64,000 nt of DNA, taken from contig NZ_QEKI01000004.1 in the NCBI RefSeq assembly GCF_003096355.1, positions 62,001 to 126,000 of the forward strand. Direction: 5' to 3'. A program made the translations under genes and the position numbers. Below are positions 44,646 through 53,058 of the stretch, piece by piece. This stretch comes from Pontibacter virosus (GTDB lineage: Bacteria; Bacteroidota; Bacteroidia; Cytophagales; Hymenobacteraceae). The notes below the pieces were generated by a model. That model made no database searches. It had not been told where the DNA came from and saw only the letters and a program-made list of their open reading frames with translations. The first letter of the stretch is position 1. Each line of letters begins with the position of its first letter.

Positions 44646-46040
44646 ATGAATTATAAGCAGCACACCATCAAAGGTCCGGTAACCGTATCGGGCATTGGAT
44701 TGCATACGGGTGTCGTGTCTAACATGACTTTCAAGCCGGCTTCTGCAAACCACGGCTACAAATTTCAGCGCATTGACCTTGAGGGTCAGCCGATCGTGAA
44801 CGTAGACGTGGACAATGTGGTGGACCTTTCGCGTGGCACGACCATCGAACAGAACGGTGCCCGCGTGAACACGGTGGAGCATACCCTGGCCGCACTGGTA
44901 GGCCTGCAGATCGACAACGTGCTGATAGAACTCGACGGTCCGGAACCTCCGATCATGGACGGCTCTTCCATCGAATTCGTGAAAGCCCTCTTGGAAGTAG
45001 GACTGCAAGAGCAAAATGCCCTGCGCAACTACTTTGAGATCACCGAAGGCATTAGCTACAAAGACGACAGCCGTGGCGTTGAGATCGCCGCCCTGCCCCT
45101 CGACGACTATCGCCTAACCGTAATGGTAGACTACAACTCGCCTGTTCTGGGCAGCCAGCACGCTTCCATTACGGACATGAGCCAGTTTGAAGGAGAGATC
45201 GCGCCTTGCCGCACGTTCTGTTTCCTGCACGAGCTGGAGGCACTCTACAAGCAGAACCTGATCAAAGGCGGTGACCTGGACAACGCCATTGTGATCGTGG
45301 ATCGCGTAGTGGAAGAGGGTGAACTATCTTACCTAGCCGATTTGCTGGGCAAGAAAAAAGTAACCGTAGAAGAAGAGGGCATCCTGAACAATACGGAGCT
45401 CCGCTTCAAAAACGAGATGGCCCGCCACAAGCTGCTGGACCTGATGGGCGACCTCGCCCTGATTGGCCGTCCGATAAAAGGGCAGATCCTGGCTGCAAGG
45501 CCTGGACACGCCGCTAACATCGCTTTTGCGCGCCGTGTCAAGAAACTGATTCAGGAAGCTTCGATCAAGACCGTACCAACGTACGATCCGAAGAAGCCAC
45601 CGGTGATGGACATCAACCAGATCGCGGCCACTTTGCCGCACCGTTACCCTTTCCTGCTTATCGATAAAATCATTCACCTAGACGAAACCACGGTAACGGG
45701 CGTTAAGAACGTGACCATGAACGAGCCATTCTTCCAGGGCCATTTCCCGGGCAATCCTGTGCTGCCGGGCGTGATCCAGATCGAGGCGATGGCCCAAACG
45801 GGCGGTATACTGGTGCTGAACACGGTAGAGAATCCGGAAGACTATTGGACTTATTTCCTGGGTATAGACCGCTGCCGCTTTAAGCGCAAGGTAATACCGG
45901 GCGATACCATCATATTTAAATGTGAATTGCTTGCCCCTGTGAAACGGGGTATTGCCAAGATGTCTGGTCAGGCCTTTGTGGGCGGCCAACTGGTAATGGA
46001 GGCAGAGATGTCGGCAAGTATAGTAAAGAAAGACGCATGA
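44646..46040 (+). CDS. lpxC-fabZ: bifunctional LpxC deacetylase / FabZ dehydratase
   Basis: The product is 464 aa from the ATG at 44646 (MNYKQHTIKGPVTVSGIGLHTG); the upstream extension in the same frame covers the promoter and is rejected. The LpxC part (about 1-300) has GIGLHTG, EHTLAAL, GPEPPIMDGSS, CRTFCFLHELE and MARHKLLDLMGDLALIG, carrying the zinc and catalytic residues. The FabZ part (about 320-464) has LPHRYPFLLIDKI with the active His and GHFPGNPVLPGVIQIEAMAQ with the active Glu. LpxC makes the committed step of lipid A synthesis; FabZ dehydrates 3-hydroxyacyl-ACP, so the fusion couples the two users of one substrate pool. It is typical of Bacteroidota. Its stop overlaps lpxA by four bases. 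Confidence 0.97.
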   Translation: MNYKQHTIKGPVTVSGIGLHTGVVSNMTFKPASANHGYKFQRIDLEGQPIVNVDVDNVVDLSRGTTIEQNGARVNTVEHTLAALVGLQIDNVLIELDGPEPPIMDGSSIEFVKALLEVGLQEQNALRNYFEITEGISYKDDSRGVEIAALPLDDYRLTVMVDYNSPVLGSQHASITDMSQFEGEIAPCRTFCFLHELEALYKQNLIKGGDLDNAIVIVDRVVEEGELSYLADLLGKKKVTVEEEGILNNTELRFKNEMARHKLLDLMGDLALIGRPIKGQILAARPGHAANIAFARRVKKLIQEASIKTVPTYDPKKPPVMDINQIAATLPHRYPFLLIDKIIHLDETTVTGVKNVTMNEPFFQGHFPGNPVLPGVIQIEAMAQTGGILVLNTVENPEDYWTYFLGIDRCRFKRKVIPGDTIIFKCELLAPVKRGIAKMSGQAFVGGQLVMEAEMSASIVKKDA

Positions 46041-46828
46041 ATCAGCCGTTAGCATACATCCACCCAGAGGCTAAGATTGCCCAGAATGTGGTCGTAGAGC
46101 CCTTTTCGACTATTTACAAGAACGTTGAGATCGGAGAAGGTACCTGGATTGGCCCCAACGTGACCATCATGGAAGGCGCCCGCATTGGCAAGAACTGTAA
46201 AATATACCCGGGCGCCGTTATCTCCTCTGTGCCACAGGACCTGAAGTTCGCTGGCGAAGAGACAACCGCCATCATCGGTGACAACACCGTAATCAGAGAG
46301 TGCGTGACCATCAGCCGCGGCACCATCGACAAGATGAAAACCGTGGTGGGCAGCAACTGCCTGATCATGTCCTACGCTCACATAGCGCACGACTGCATCG
46401 TGGGGAACAATTGCATTGTGGTGAACGCCGTGCAAATGGCCGGTCACGTCGAGATGGGCGACTATGCCATTATCGGAGGTTCGAGCGCCGTGCACCAGTT
46501 CGTGAAGATCGGTGCCCACGCCATGATTTCGGGTGGTTCGCTGGTTCGCAAGGACGTGCCTCCTTTTGTAAAGGCGGCGCGTGAGCCCCTTACCTATTCC
46601 GGTATCAACTCTATCGGTTTACGCCGCAGAGGCTTCAACAGCGAACAGATCAACGAGGTACAGCAAATTTACCGCATCCTGTTCATGAGCGGCTACAACA
46701 CAACCGAAGCACTGGACAAAATTGAACTGGAAATGGCCCCTAGCCGTGAGCGTGACGAGATCATCAATTTTGTGCGTGACTCCGGACGTGGAATTATAAA
46801 GAGCTACTTCTCTAAAGATGCAAATTAA
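46037..46828 (+). CDS. lpxA: acyl-ACP--UDP-N-acetylglucosamine O-acyltransferase
   Basis: The product is 263 aa. Hexapeptide repeats form the left-handed helix (IGEGTWIGPNVTIMEGARIGKNCKI), with ISSVPQDLKFAGEE, ECVTISRGT and the catalytic His region SYAHIAHDCIVGNN, followed by the C-terminal helical domain GLRRRGFNSEQI. It catalyses the first step of lipid A synthesis. Its ATG overlaps the lpxC-fabZ stop and its end overlaps the next ABC gene by 11 bases, so all three are translationally linked. Confidence 0.97.
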   Translation: MNQPLAYIHPEAKIAQNVVVEPFSTIYKNVEIGEGTWIGPNVTIMEGARIGKNCKIYPGAVISSVPQDLKFAGEETTAIIGDNTVIRECVTISRGTIDKMKTVVGSNCLIMSYAHIAHDCIVGNNCIVVNAVQMAGHVEMGDYAIIGGSSAVHQFVKIGAHAMISGGSLVRKDVPPFVKAAREPLTYSGINSIGLRRRGFNSEQINEVQQIYRILFMSGYNTTEALDKIELEMAPSRERDEIINFVRDSGRGIIKSYFSKDAN

Positions 46829-47465
46829 CCTAAGCAACTTAGGTAAACGTTACAATTACGAGTGGATTTTCCGGAACCTGACCTATACCCTGGAGTCAGG
46901 CACCTCATATGCTATACTGGGGCATAACGGGTCCGGCAAATCCACTCTTCTTACTGTTATAGCCGGTCATAACCTGCACTCCGAGGGCGAGATCACTTAC
47001 CTGATCGATGGTAAGGAAGTCGCGCCGGACAGGGCCTATCGTGAGCTATCGCTTACAGCGCCCTACCTTGAATTGGTAGAGGAATTTACGCTCCTCGAGA
47101 TGATCGCCTTCCATACCCGTTTTAAGCCGCTACGTAATAACCTTTCGCATGAAGAACTGGTAGAGCGTATGGGCCTCCAGAAGTCGCGCAACAAGTATGT
47201 AAAGGATTTCTCGTCAGGTATGAAACAGCGCCTGAAACTGGGGCTGGCTATTTACTCCGACACCAAACTGTTGGTGCTCGATGAGCCTACCACCAATCTC
47301 GACCAGGAAGGCGTGAGCTGGTACCAGGAGCATGTAGCGGCAAACAAGGAGGGCCGTTTGATCATTGTCGGTTCTAACATTGTGCACGAGTATAATTTCT
47401 GCGATCAGCACCTTTACATTACCGATTACCACGTACAGGCCAAACAGCCAAGATCAGCGAGGTAG
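46818..47465 (+). CDS. ABC transporter ATP-binding protein
   Basis: The product is 215 aa, a single nucleotide-binding domain: Walker A GHNGSGKSTLL, signature FSSGMKQRLKLGLAI and Walker B KLLVLDEPTTNLD. The Q-loop His/Gln region is less typical (LTAPYLELVEEFTLLEM). No permease gene is adjacent. It overlaps lpxA by 11 bases, so it is made together with lipid A enzymes and may serve an envelope exporter whose membrane subunit lies elsewhere. It is not convincing as LptB. The substrate is unknown. Confidence 0.9.
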   Translation: MQINLSNLGKRYNYEWIFRNLTYTLESGTSYAILGHNGSGKSTLLTVIAGHNLHSEGEITYLIDGKEVAPDRAYRELSLTAPYLELVEEFTLLEMIAFHTRFKPLRNNLSHEELVERMGLQKSRNKYVKDFSSGMKQRLKLGLAIYSDTKLLVLDEPTTNLDQEGVSWYQEHVAANKEGRLIIVGSNIVHEYNFCDQHLYITDYHVQAKQPRSAR

Positions 47466-47531
47466 TAATAGCTCGTTGACCGTTATTAGTTGTTCAAAAC
47501 GAAAATGTTACCAATTTACATTTTAGCTCCC

Positions 47532-47539
47532 TAAATTTG
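47532..47539 (+). promoter_or_regulatory. -7 element of the yebC promoter
   Basis: TAAATTTG fits TAnnTTTG and stands 25 bases before the start codon. The -33 element is unclear. Confidence 0.45.
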
Positions 47540-47564
47540 TAATAGAAATACGTAACCAGATACC

Positions 47565-48272
47565 ATGGGAAGAGCATTTGAATTTAGAAAGGCCCGTAAG
47601 TTTAAGCGTTGGGACAAGATGTCGAAGGCTTTTACGCGCCTCGGCAAAGAGATTGTGATGGCGGTGAAGGAAGCTGGCCCAAACCCGGAAACCAACTCCC
47701 GCCTGCGCACGGCCATCAATAACGCCAAGGGTGTGAACATGCCGAAAGACCGCGTAGAAGCGGCCATCAAGCGTGCCTCCTCCAAAGAAGAAAAAGATTA
47801 CGAAGAAGTAGTATACGAGGGCTACGGTCCGCACGGCATCGCCATTCTGGTAGAAACCGCCACAGACAACCTCAACCGTACCATTGCCAACATGCGCGTA
47901 TACTTTTCGCGTGCAGGTGGCGCCGTAGGCAAAACAGGTTCTCTGGATTTTATTTTCACCCGCAAAGGTATTTTTAAGATCGCCGCTGAGGGTCTCGACA
48001 TCGAAGAACTGGAACTGGAACTGATCGATGCCGGTGCAGAAGACATCTACGAGCACGAGGGTGAGATCATCGTGGAGACCGCCTTTACCGATTTTGGTGC
48101 CATGCAGAAAGCACTGGAGGAGAAAGGTTTGAACGTGGTCAGCGCCGAGCTGCAGCGTGTGCCGAATACCCGCATGGAACTGACAGACGAGCAGGCCGAG
48201 GAGATCGAAAACCTGGTAGAGAAAATTGAAGAAGACGACGACGTGCAGGCGGTTTACCACAACATGGCATAA
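47565..48272 (+). CDS. yebC: YebC/PmpR family DNA-binding/translation factor
   Basis: The product is 235 aa. MGRAFEFRKARKFKRWDKMSKAFTRLGKEI at the start, then MPKDRVEAAIKRAS, YEGYGPHGIAILVE and FTDFGAMQKALEEKGL, are the TACO1/YebC blocks. The family is described both as DNA-binding regulators and, more recently, as ribosome-associated factors that relieve stalling. The first residues (GRAFEFRKARKFKR instead of GHSKWANIKHRK) are the Bacteroidota form. It is monocistronic, with its own -7 box and terminator. Confidence 0.94.
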   Translation: MGRAFEFRKARKFKRWDKMSKAFTRLGKEIVMAVKEAGPNPETNSRLRTAINNAKGVNMPKDRVEAAIKRASSKEEKDYEEVVYEGYGPHGIAILVETATDNLNRTIANMRVYFSRAGGAVGKTGSLDFIFTRKGIFKIAAEGLDIEELELELIDAGAEDIYEHEGEIIVETAFTDFGAMQKALEEKGLNVVSAELQRVPNTRMELTDEQAEEIENLVEKIEEDDDVQAVYHNMA

Positions 48273-48300
48273 CCCCTCGCCTCGCATTAAAGTATAGTGG

Positions 48301-48337
48301 AAGGCTGTCTGGCATTGTATAGACAGCCTTTCTTTTT
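48301..48337 (+). terminator. intrinsic terminator after yebC
   Basis: AAGGCTGTCT pairs with AGACAGCCTT around a ten-base loop and is followed by TCTTTTT. Confidence 0.88.
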
Positions 48338-48358
48338 GTGACACACCCTTACCCGCCT

Positions 48359-49321
48359 ATGCTGCTATACATACTGTTCATACTTGGTTTTGCGCTTCTG
48401 ATAAAAGGGGCTGACATGTTGGTATCCGGCGCCTCTTCCATTGCGAAGCGTTTCAACATATCTGACATGGTGGTTGGTCTGACGATCGTTTCGTTTGGAA
48501 CCTCTCTGCCTGAACTCATCATCAACATTATGTCGAGTATGCAGGGGCAGTCAGAATTGGCGATAGGCAATGTGTTTGGCAGTAATGTGGCCAACTTGCT
48601 CTTAATTATAGGTATAGCAGCCATCATCTGCCCGCTTCCCATCAAGCGCAACACCATCCTCACCGAGATTCCCTTTTCGCTGATTGCTACTTTACTCGTT
48701 GGTTTTCTGGCCAATGCGGTGCTGTTCGGCGACAAAACGTCTCTTTACATCAGCCGTGTTGATGGGGGTATTCTGCTGTTCTTCTTCGTGCTGTTTATGG
48801 CTTACATCTGGAACATCGCCAAAACAAACAAGGATGAAGTAATTGAGGAAATGGAAGAACCGATGATGACGATTCCGAAATCGGTGCTGTACATTGTATT
48901 GGGTGGCGCAGGCTTATTCCTGGGCGGTAAATGGGTGGTAGACGGAGCCGTAGCCATTGCACAATCGTTCGGTCTGAGCGAGTCTTTTATCGGCCTGACC
49001 GTAGTGGCTATCGGAACTTCACTACCCGAGCTGGTTACCTCCGCCATGGCCGCCTTCCGTAAGAACATCGACATTGCCATCGGTAACGTGATCGGCTCTA
49101 ATATCTTCAACCTGCTCTGGATACTAGGTATAAGCGCGCTCATCAACCCGCTGCCCTTCAACGTGGTGAGCAACTCCGACATTGTTATGATGATCTTCGC
49201 CAGCACGCTGTTGATCATCGTTATACCTATCGGGAAGAAGAACACCATCGATCGCTGGAACGGCATCCTCTTTCTGGCTATTTATGTTGCCTACATTGTA
49301 TTTCTGGTGCAGAGAGGATAG
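48359..49321 (+). CDS. CaCA-family sodium/calcium exchanger
   Basis: The product is 320 aa from the ATG at 48359 (MLLYILFILGFALLIKGADMLVSG). A GTG at 48338 would add seven residues but lies inside the tail of the yebC terminator. About ten membrane helices are present. The two alpha repeats are evident: GLTIVSFGTSLPELIINI with GNVFGSNVANLLLIIG, and GLTVVAIGTSLPELVTSA with GNVIGSNIFNLLWILG. Between them is a short acidic cytoplasmic loop (KDEVIEEMEEP). It exchanges cations, probably Na+ or H+ for Ca2+ (YrbG-like). Confidence 0.94.
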   Translation: MLLYILFILGFALLIKGADMLVSGASSIAKRFNISDMVVGLTIVSFGTSLPELIINIMSSMQGQSELAIGNVFGSNVANLLLIIGIAAIICPLPIKRNTILTEIPFSLIATLLVGFLANAVLFGDKTSLYISRVDGGILLFFFVLFMAYIWNIAKTNKDEVIEEMEEPMMTIPKSVLYIVLGGAGLFLGGKWVVDGAVAIAQSFGLSESFIGLTVVAIGTSLPELVTSAMAAFRKNIDIAIGNVIGSNIFNLLWILGISALINPLPFNVVSNSDIVMMIFASTLLIIVIPIGKKNTIDRWNGILFLAIYVAYIVFLVQRG

Positions 49322-49336
49322 TAAAGTAAAACCTTG

Positions 49337-49386
49337 CCATATAAAAGAGAGGCCCGCTGCTAGCAGCGGGCCTCTCTTTTATATGG
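49337..49386. terminator. 50-nt perfect palindrome, terminator of the exchanger gene
   Basis: The two 25-base halves (CCATATAAAAGAGAGGCC… and its exact complement) meet at 49361/49362 with no spacer. The GC-rich core next to TCTCTTTTAT on both sides gives a terminator that works in either direction. It starts 15 bases after the stop codon. Confidence 0.85.
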
Positions 49387-49857
49387 TAAAGTACAATTCT
49401 GCTTATACCTCTTATAAATCCATCATCTCGAATGGATAATCATTTTCATAAAAATGCCCACCTGGTTTTTTCATTTTGATAAAGTGCTTTCCTTTTCTAC
49501 CCTGTTTTTTACGAATTCAGCATGAAGATCCTCTCCGCTTTCTTTTACAAAAACTCCTTTAGAAGCGCCTCTTACATCACACTTATACCTATAAATCAAC
49601 AACTTGCCAACATATTTTAAAATTGACGTAGTTTTGACGTAGTCGAAAAGCAGCCATGTAGTGGCTACTTTTTATGACTTCGTGACTAAGTTGTTTAAAA
49701 TTATAACACCATGTAGCCGAAGTATAATACATGGGTTTCGCTCTTCATCCAGACCACGTCAATCCAACGTTCGACCCGGATCTTGTAGCGATAGGTTAAA
49801 TGCAATTACCATTTCTCACCTATATAAATTGAGTTTAATTATTTAACCAAATAATTT
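49387..49857 (+). other. leader and control region of the PUL
   Basis: About 470 bp lack a credible gene. The stretch holds the direct repeat at 49623-49643, a small hairpin AGCCA/TGGCT at 49652-49666 followed by CTTTTTA, and a dyad CCATGTA/TACATGG at 49709-49734. These lie upstream of susC and may form the control region. No strict TAnnTTTG promoter was found. Confidence 0.5.
49623..49643 (+). promoter_or_regulatory. tandem operator-like repeat TTGACGTAGT
   Basis: Two perfect copies of TTGACGTAGT (49623-49632 and 49634-49643) stand 11 bp apart, one helical turn, about 215 bp before the susC start. This is the spacing expected for two protein subunits bound on one face of DNA. Assignment to a regulator is inference. 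Confidence 0.4.
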
Positions 49858-52800
49858 ATGAGAAAGTATCTATACACCTCTGTGGTTTGTCTCACCATGG
49901 CTACCTGCATACCTTATGCAACCTATGCAGAAAAAGCAGGTATGGTAAGGCTGAACAAAGAGCGGTTCTATGCCAAAACGATAACTGGCACGGTAACCTC
50001 AGACGCAGGCGAGCCCCTGATCGGTGCTAGTGTTTCCTTAAAAGGCACGACCACAGGTGCCGTGACCGATATAAACGGCAGTTTCTCTATTACCGTGCCT
50101 GACGAGGGAGGTGTGTTGGTGGTAACTTACATTGGCTTTTTGCAGCAGGAAGTACCGATAAATGACCGCACTACTGTCAATATAGTTTTGCAGACAGATG
50201 CCAAGGCGCTGGAGGAAGTGGTTGTGATCGGATACGGAGTGCAGAAGAAAAGCGTGGTGACGGGCGCCATTTCCAGTGTACGCGCTACAGACCTTGAAAA
50301 CCAGCAGATTACCCGGGTAGAGCAAGCTATACAAGGACGAACCTCAGGTGTAACCGTGGCCTCTAACTCAGGTGCACCGGGTGCAGCGTCTACAGTAAGG
50401 GTTCGCGGTATCACAACCCTGAACAGCAACGAACCGCTTTATGTAGTGGACGGTGTTGTAGTAAGTGGCGGCATCGATTACCTGAATCAATCTGACATTG
50501 AATCCATCGAACTATTGAAAGACGCCGCCTCGGCGGCAATTTACGGTACACGCGGTGCGGCAGGTGTTATTCTGGTAACAACCAAAAAAGGTCGTCAGGG
50601 AAGTGTCAGGATTAACTACAATGCCTATATCGGCACGCAGGCACCTGTCAGAAAGCTGGACCTCTTGAATGCGACGCAGTATGCGACACTTCGTAACGAG
50701 GCCTATTCAGCAGGCTGGCAGCCGGGCCAGCCTTTTGCGCTGCCTTACCCTGATCCTCAGGCCTTAGGCGAAGGCACTGATTGGCAGTCAACCGTTTTTA
50801 ACGACAATGCGCTTATTCAGAACCACGACTTCGCCTTGAGCGGCGGCAACGACAAGTCTACTTTTTATGCCTCATATGGCTATCTGAACCAGGAAGGTAT
50901 CGTGACCACGGCTATATCAAGCTTTGAGCGCCACAACGTTCGCCTTAACTCTACCCATAAGGCGACCAAATGGCTGACTATTGGACAGACCCTGGGTTAT
51001 TCGCACATTAAAAGCAAAGGAGGACTTAACCCGAACACAGAGTTTGGCGGTCCGCTCAGCTCAGCGATTAACCTCGATCCTACTACACCAGTGATCATCA
51101 CAGATCCTGAGATTCTCAACAATCCTGAAAGCGTATACAACAGACAGCCTGTTGTAAGAAACGCCCAGGGCTTCCCTTACGGTATCTCCAATACGGTGCA
51201 GCAGGAAATGACCAACCCGCTTGCCTATGTGCAGACACAACTTGGTAACTATGGCTGGTCCGATAACATTGTAGGCAATGCTTTTGTAGAGGTTGAGCCT
51301 GTGACAGGATTGCGTGTACGCTCTAGCCTGGGCGGTAAGCTAGCCTACTGGGGCGGCGAGAGTTTCAGACCAATCTACTACCTCAATGCTTCTACTGTGA
51401 GCCCTCAAACTGCCAGAAGCCGCGACAGAAACATGGTGCTGGATTACAACATTGAAAATACCATCTCTTATGCGCGTGCCATCAATGGCCACAACTTTTC
51501 TGTTATGCTGGGGCAAGGCGCTTACAAAGACGGCGAGGTTGACGGATTGGGTGTGTCGTACAACGCTATACCTGCCACCAACTTTGGCGATGCTTCATTC
51601 AACCTGCAAGTGCCTACGGCCAACATCACGGCGTACGGCTACGACAATATTGCGCACACGATCAGCTCGCTGTTCAGCCGTGTGACTTATGACTACAAGG
51701 AGAAGTACCTCCTGACTGGCATTATCAGACGAGACGGGTCCTCCCGATTCGGTGATAATAACAAGTATGGTTACTTCCCTTCTATCTCACTGGGCTGGGT
51801 AGCCTCCAACGAAACTTTCTGGCCTACCAATCCGGTGGTTGACTTTCTGAAAGTGCGTGGTTCTTATGGTGTAGTGGGTAACGACAACACCGGCAACTTC
51901 GCTTTCGTGTCGACAGTAGGCGCTGGCAGAAACTATACCTTCGGCAACGAAGGCTATACCATCGGTTACAGCCCGAACGCCCCGGCAAACCCTGACCTGC
52001 GCTGGGAAGAAACTGCCCAGACAAACATCGGCTTCGAAACGACCCTCTTCAATGCCATCAACCTGACCATCGACTGGTATAACAAAAAGACATCCGGCAT
52101 TCTGAGACCTTTGGAGATACCAGGCTATGTTGGTTCAACGGGCTTCCCGGTGGCAAACATTGCAGACATGCAGAACCGTGGCATCGAACTGGAGTTGGGC
52201 TACAACCGCCAGGTAGGTGATTTCAGCTTTGGCTTAACTGGCAATGCTTCTTACGTGAAGAATAAAATCCTCTCACTGGAGGGTGGCAAAGAGTTCACGG
52301 AAGACGGCGCTGCCTCTATCCATACCTTCAACGGTCGCCTGAACCGCATGATCGTAGACCACCCTTACGGCACATTCTACGGCTACAAGACAAACGGTAT
52401 TTTCCAGACTGTAGAAGATGTGGCCAGCTATGTAAACTCAGCCGGCCAGGTGATCCAGCCAAACGCCCGCCCAGGCGACTTCCGTTGGGTAGACCTGAAC
52501 GATGACGGTGTAATTGATGCCGACGACCGCATGGTGCTCGGCAAGCCGCTTCCAGACTGGACCTTTGGTGTGACTTTCAACGCGGCCTGGAAAAACTTCG
52601 ACCTGATGGTATTCGGACAGGGCGTGACTGGTAACCAGATCTTCCAGGGTCTGCGCAGACTGGACGTGGCAAACGCCAACTGGCAGACAAGAGCATTGGG
52701 CCGCTGGACGGGCGAAGGCACTTCCAATGACTATCCGCGCCTTTCAACAAGCGACCCGAACAACAACTTCTCCAACCCATCAGACTTTTACTTAGAAGAC

Positions 52801-53031
52801 GGCGACTACTTTAGAATCAAGACATTCCAGATCGGCTATACCTTGCCGAGCGTCTTGACTGATAAGATCTCATTGCAGAAAGCCAGGTTCTATGTAAGCG
52901 CTAACAACTTGCTCACTTTCACCAACTACACAGGTTACGACCCTGAGATCGGTGGCAATATCATGGGTGTTGACCGCGCATTTTACCCACAGGCCCGAAC
53001 CCTGATGGCTGGCATTAACATTGGTTTTTAA
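49858..53031 (+). CDS. susC: SusC/RagA-family TonB-dependent outer-membrane receptor
   Basis: The product is 1,057 aa. After a signal peptide (MRKYLYTSVVCLTMATC…YA) comes a carboxypeptidase-regulatory-like domain (about 42-115, ITGTVTSDAGEPLIGASVSLKGTTTGAV). It is followed by a TonB-box-like EEVVVIGYG and the plug with TGAISSV, GAPGAASTVRVRGI and LYVVDGVVV. SIELLKDAASAAIYGTRGAAGVILVTTKKG, the SusC signature, precedes the 22-strand barrel ending LMAGINIGF. It imports oligosaccharides with the SusD partner encoded 27 bp downstream. The neighbouring glycoside hydrolases suggest beta-glucan oligosaccharides as cargo. Confidence 0.97.
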   Translation: MRKYLYTSVVCLTMATCIPYATYAEKAGMVRLNKERFYAKTITGTVTSDAGEPLIGASVSLKGTTTGAVTDINGSFSITVPDEGGVLVVTYIGFLQQEVPINDRTTVNIVLQTDAKALEEVVVIGYGVQKKSVVTGAISSVRATDLENQQITRVEQAIQGRTSGVTVASNSGAPGAASTVRVRGITTLNSNEPLYVVDGVVVSGGIDYLNQSDIESIELLKDAASAAIYGTRGAAGVILVTTKKGRQGSVRINYNAYIGTQAPVRKLDLLNATQYATLRNEAYSAGWQPGQPFALPYPDPQALGEGTDWQSTVFNDNALIQNHDFALSGGNDKSTFYASYGYLNQEGIVTTAISSFERHNVRLNSTHKATKWLTIGQTLGYSHIKSKGGLNPNTEFGGPLSSAINLDPTTPVIITDPEILNNPESVYNRQPVVRNAQGFPYGISNTVQQEMTNPLAYVQTQLGNYGWSDNIVGNAFVEVEPVTGLRVRSSLGGKLAYWGGESFRPIYYLNASTVSPQTARSRDRNMVLDYNIENTISYARAINGHNFSVMLGQGAYKDGEVDGLGVSYNAIPATNFGDASFNLQVPTANITAYGYDNIAHTISSLFSRVTYDYKEKYLLTGIIRRDGSSRFGDNNKYGYFPSISLGWVASNETFWPTNPVVDFLKVRGSYGVVGNDNTGNFAFVSTVGAGRNYTFGNEGYTIGYSPNAPANPDLRWEETAQTNIGFETTLFNAINLTIDWYNKKTSGILRPLEIPGYVGSTGFPVANIADMQNRGIELELGYNRQVGDFSFGLTGNASYVKNKILSLEGGKEFTEDGAASIHTFNGRLNRMIVDHPYGTFYGYKTNGIFQTVEDVASYVNSAGQVIQPNARPGDFRWVDLNDDGVIDADDRMVLGKPLPDWTFGVTFNAAWKNFDLMVFGQGVTGNQIFQGLRRLDVANANWQTRALGRWTGEGTSNDYPRLSTSDPNNNFSNPSDFYLEDGDYFRIKTFQIGYTLPSVLTDKISLQKARFYVSANNLLTFTNYTGYDPEIGGNIMGVDRAFYPQARTLMAGINIGF

Positions 53032-53058
53032 TCTGACTGAATTTAGAAGCATAGCAAT

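Noticed and set aside
47523-48344. 273-aa minus-strand frame
   Set aside because: Antisense of yebC, whose family blocks are unmistakable; the minus frame has a Phe/Val-rich shadow composition.
49661-49846. 61-aa frame upstream of susC
   Set aside because: It covers hairpins and the likely control region, has no family signature and an unlikely composition.
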